Positions 63,931 to 64,000 of a stretch of 64,000 nt of DNA are shown in pieces. Made by a program: the position numbers and the translations under genes. Positions within the stretch are counted from its first letter, which is position 1, and every line of letters starts with the position of its first letter. The notes below the pieces were generated by a model, which saw only the letters and a list, made by a program, of their open reading frames with translations, did not search any database and had not been told where the DNA came from. The DNA is from Ferruginibacter sp. (GTDB lineage Bacteria; Bacteroidota; Bacteroidia; Chitinophagales; Chitinophagaceae), in assembly GCA_014379905.1 (NCBI GenBank), contig JACMKX010000144.1:1-64000 (forward strand), written 5' to 3'.

Positions 63931-64000
63931 TTACTTTTTAGTTTTTGCGTTTTTTGCTTTTCCTTTGCAGCCATGCAATTTTCCCAAATCACAGGCCAAC
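63931..64000 (-). CDS. Possible C-terminal end of a gene running off the window
   Basis: On the minus strand a frame open to the window edge ends at TAA 63931-63933, with residues ACDLGKLHGCKGKAKNAKTK near the stop. The lysine-rich tail resembles the end of small secreted Bacteroidota proteins, but 22 codons are too few to be sure. Confidence 0.3.
   Translation of the reverse strand, partial: LACDLGKLHGCKGKAKNAKTKK

Noticed and set aside
1-64000. tRNA, rRNA, insertion sequences, prophage or integrase
   Set aside because: I scanned by eye for T-loop motifs, rRNA blocks and transposase motifs and saw none; a tRNAscan and ISfinder search would be decisive.

Overview
The window is a stretch of a Bacteroidota chromosome, most likely Chitinophagaceae (inference). 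The evidence is an LpxC-FabZ fusion in a lipid A operon, the type IX secretion (T9SS) regulator PorX, several proteins ending in T9SS sorting domains, many SCKK-type lipoproteins, a hybrid propeller sensor kinase, and candidate promoters of the Bacteroidota TAnnTTTG type. I found no rRNA, tRNA, CRISPR array, transposase or prophage genes.

Layout. 0-2.4 kb: end of a T9SS cargo gene, a lipoprotein of a family that recurs at 58-60 kb, and an oxidoreductase. 2.4-7.9 kb: lipid A cluster on the minus strand (HD phosphohydrolase, lpxD, lpxC/fabZ, lpxA, coupled ABC ATPase). 8-10.4 kb: porX and two small genes. 10.45-11.05 kb: a dense array of short REP/BIME-like repeats. 11.1-16.3 kb: fused isobutyryl-CoA mutase icmF, an outer-membrane protein and rsmA. 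16.4-24.4 kb: two large T9SS cargo proteins. 24.6-29.4 kb: a chaperone, two DUF4402 pilin-like proteins and an usher-like outer-membrane protein, the best candidate here for a little-described surface-fibre system. 29.6-33.7 kb: pdxA, a lipoprotein, a beta/gamma-crystallin repeat protein and a LolA-like protein. 33.0-40.5 kb: a probable nine-gene minus-strand operon running from a TonB-dependent receptor through small membrane proteins and a winged-helix regulator to an ABC exporter and the LolA-like protein. 40.97-43.6 kb: radA and comF flanking a second repeat array. 43.7-54.6 kb: accessory genes (DUF1772 protein, cupins, LuxR and LytTR regulators, secreted SAM hydrolase, serine hydrolase, sterol desaturase, alpha/beta hydrolase, vanadium-dependent haloperoxidase, PhzF). 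54.6-58.4 kb: a NarL-type response regulator and its propeller sensor kinase. 58.4-64 kb: two more lipoproteins of the first family, a beta-helix lipoprotein, a glutathione peroxidase and unknown genes.

The common theme is envelope biogenesis: lipid A synthesis, T9SS control and cargo, a chaperone-usher-like pathway, TonB and ABC transport, and lipoproteins. The intergenic DNA is unusually structured. At least four families of inverted repeats occur, including hairpins that begin directly at stop codons and share a conserved core while their outer arms differ by locus but stay self-complementary.
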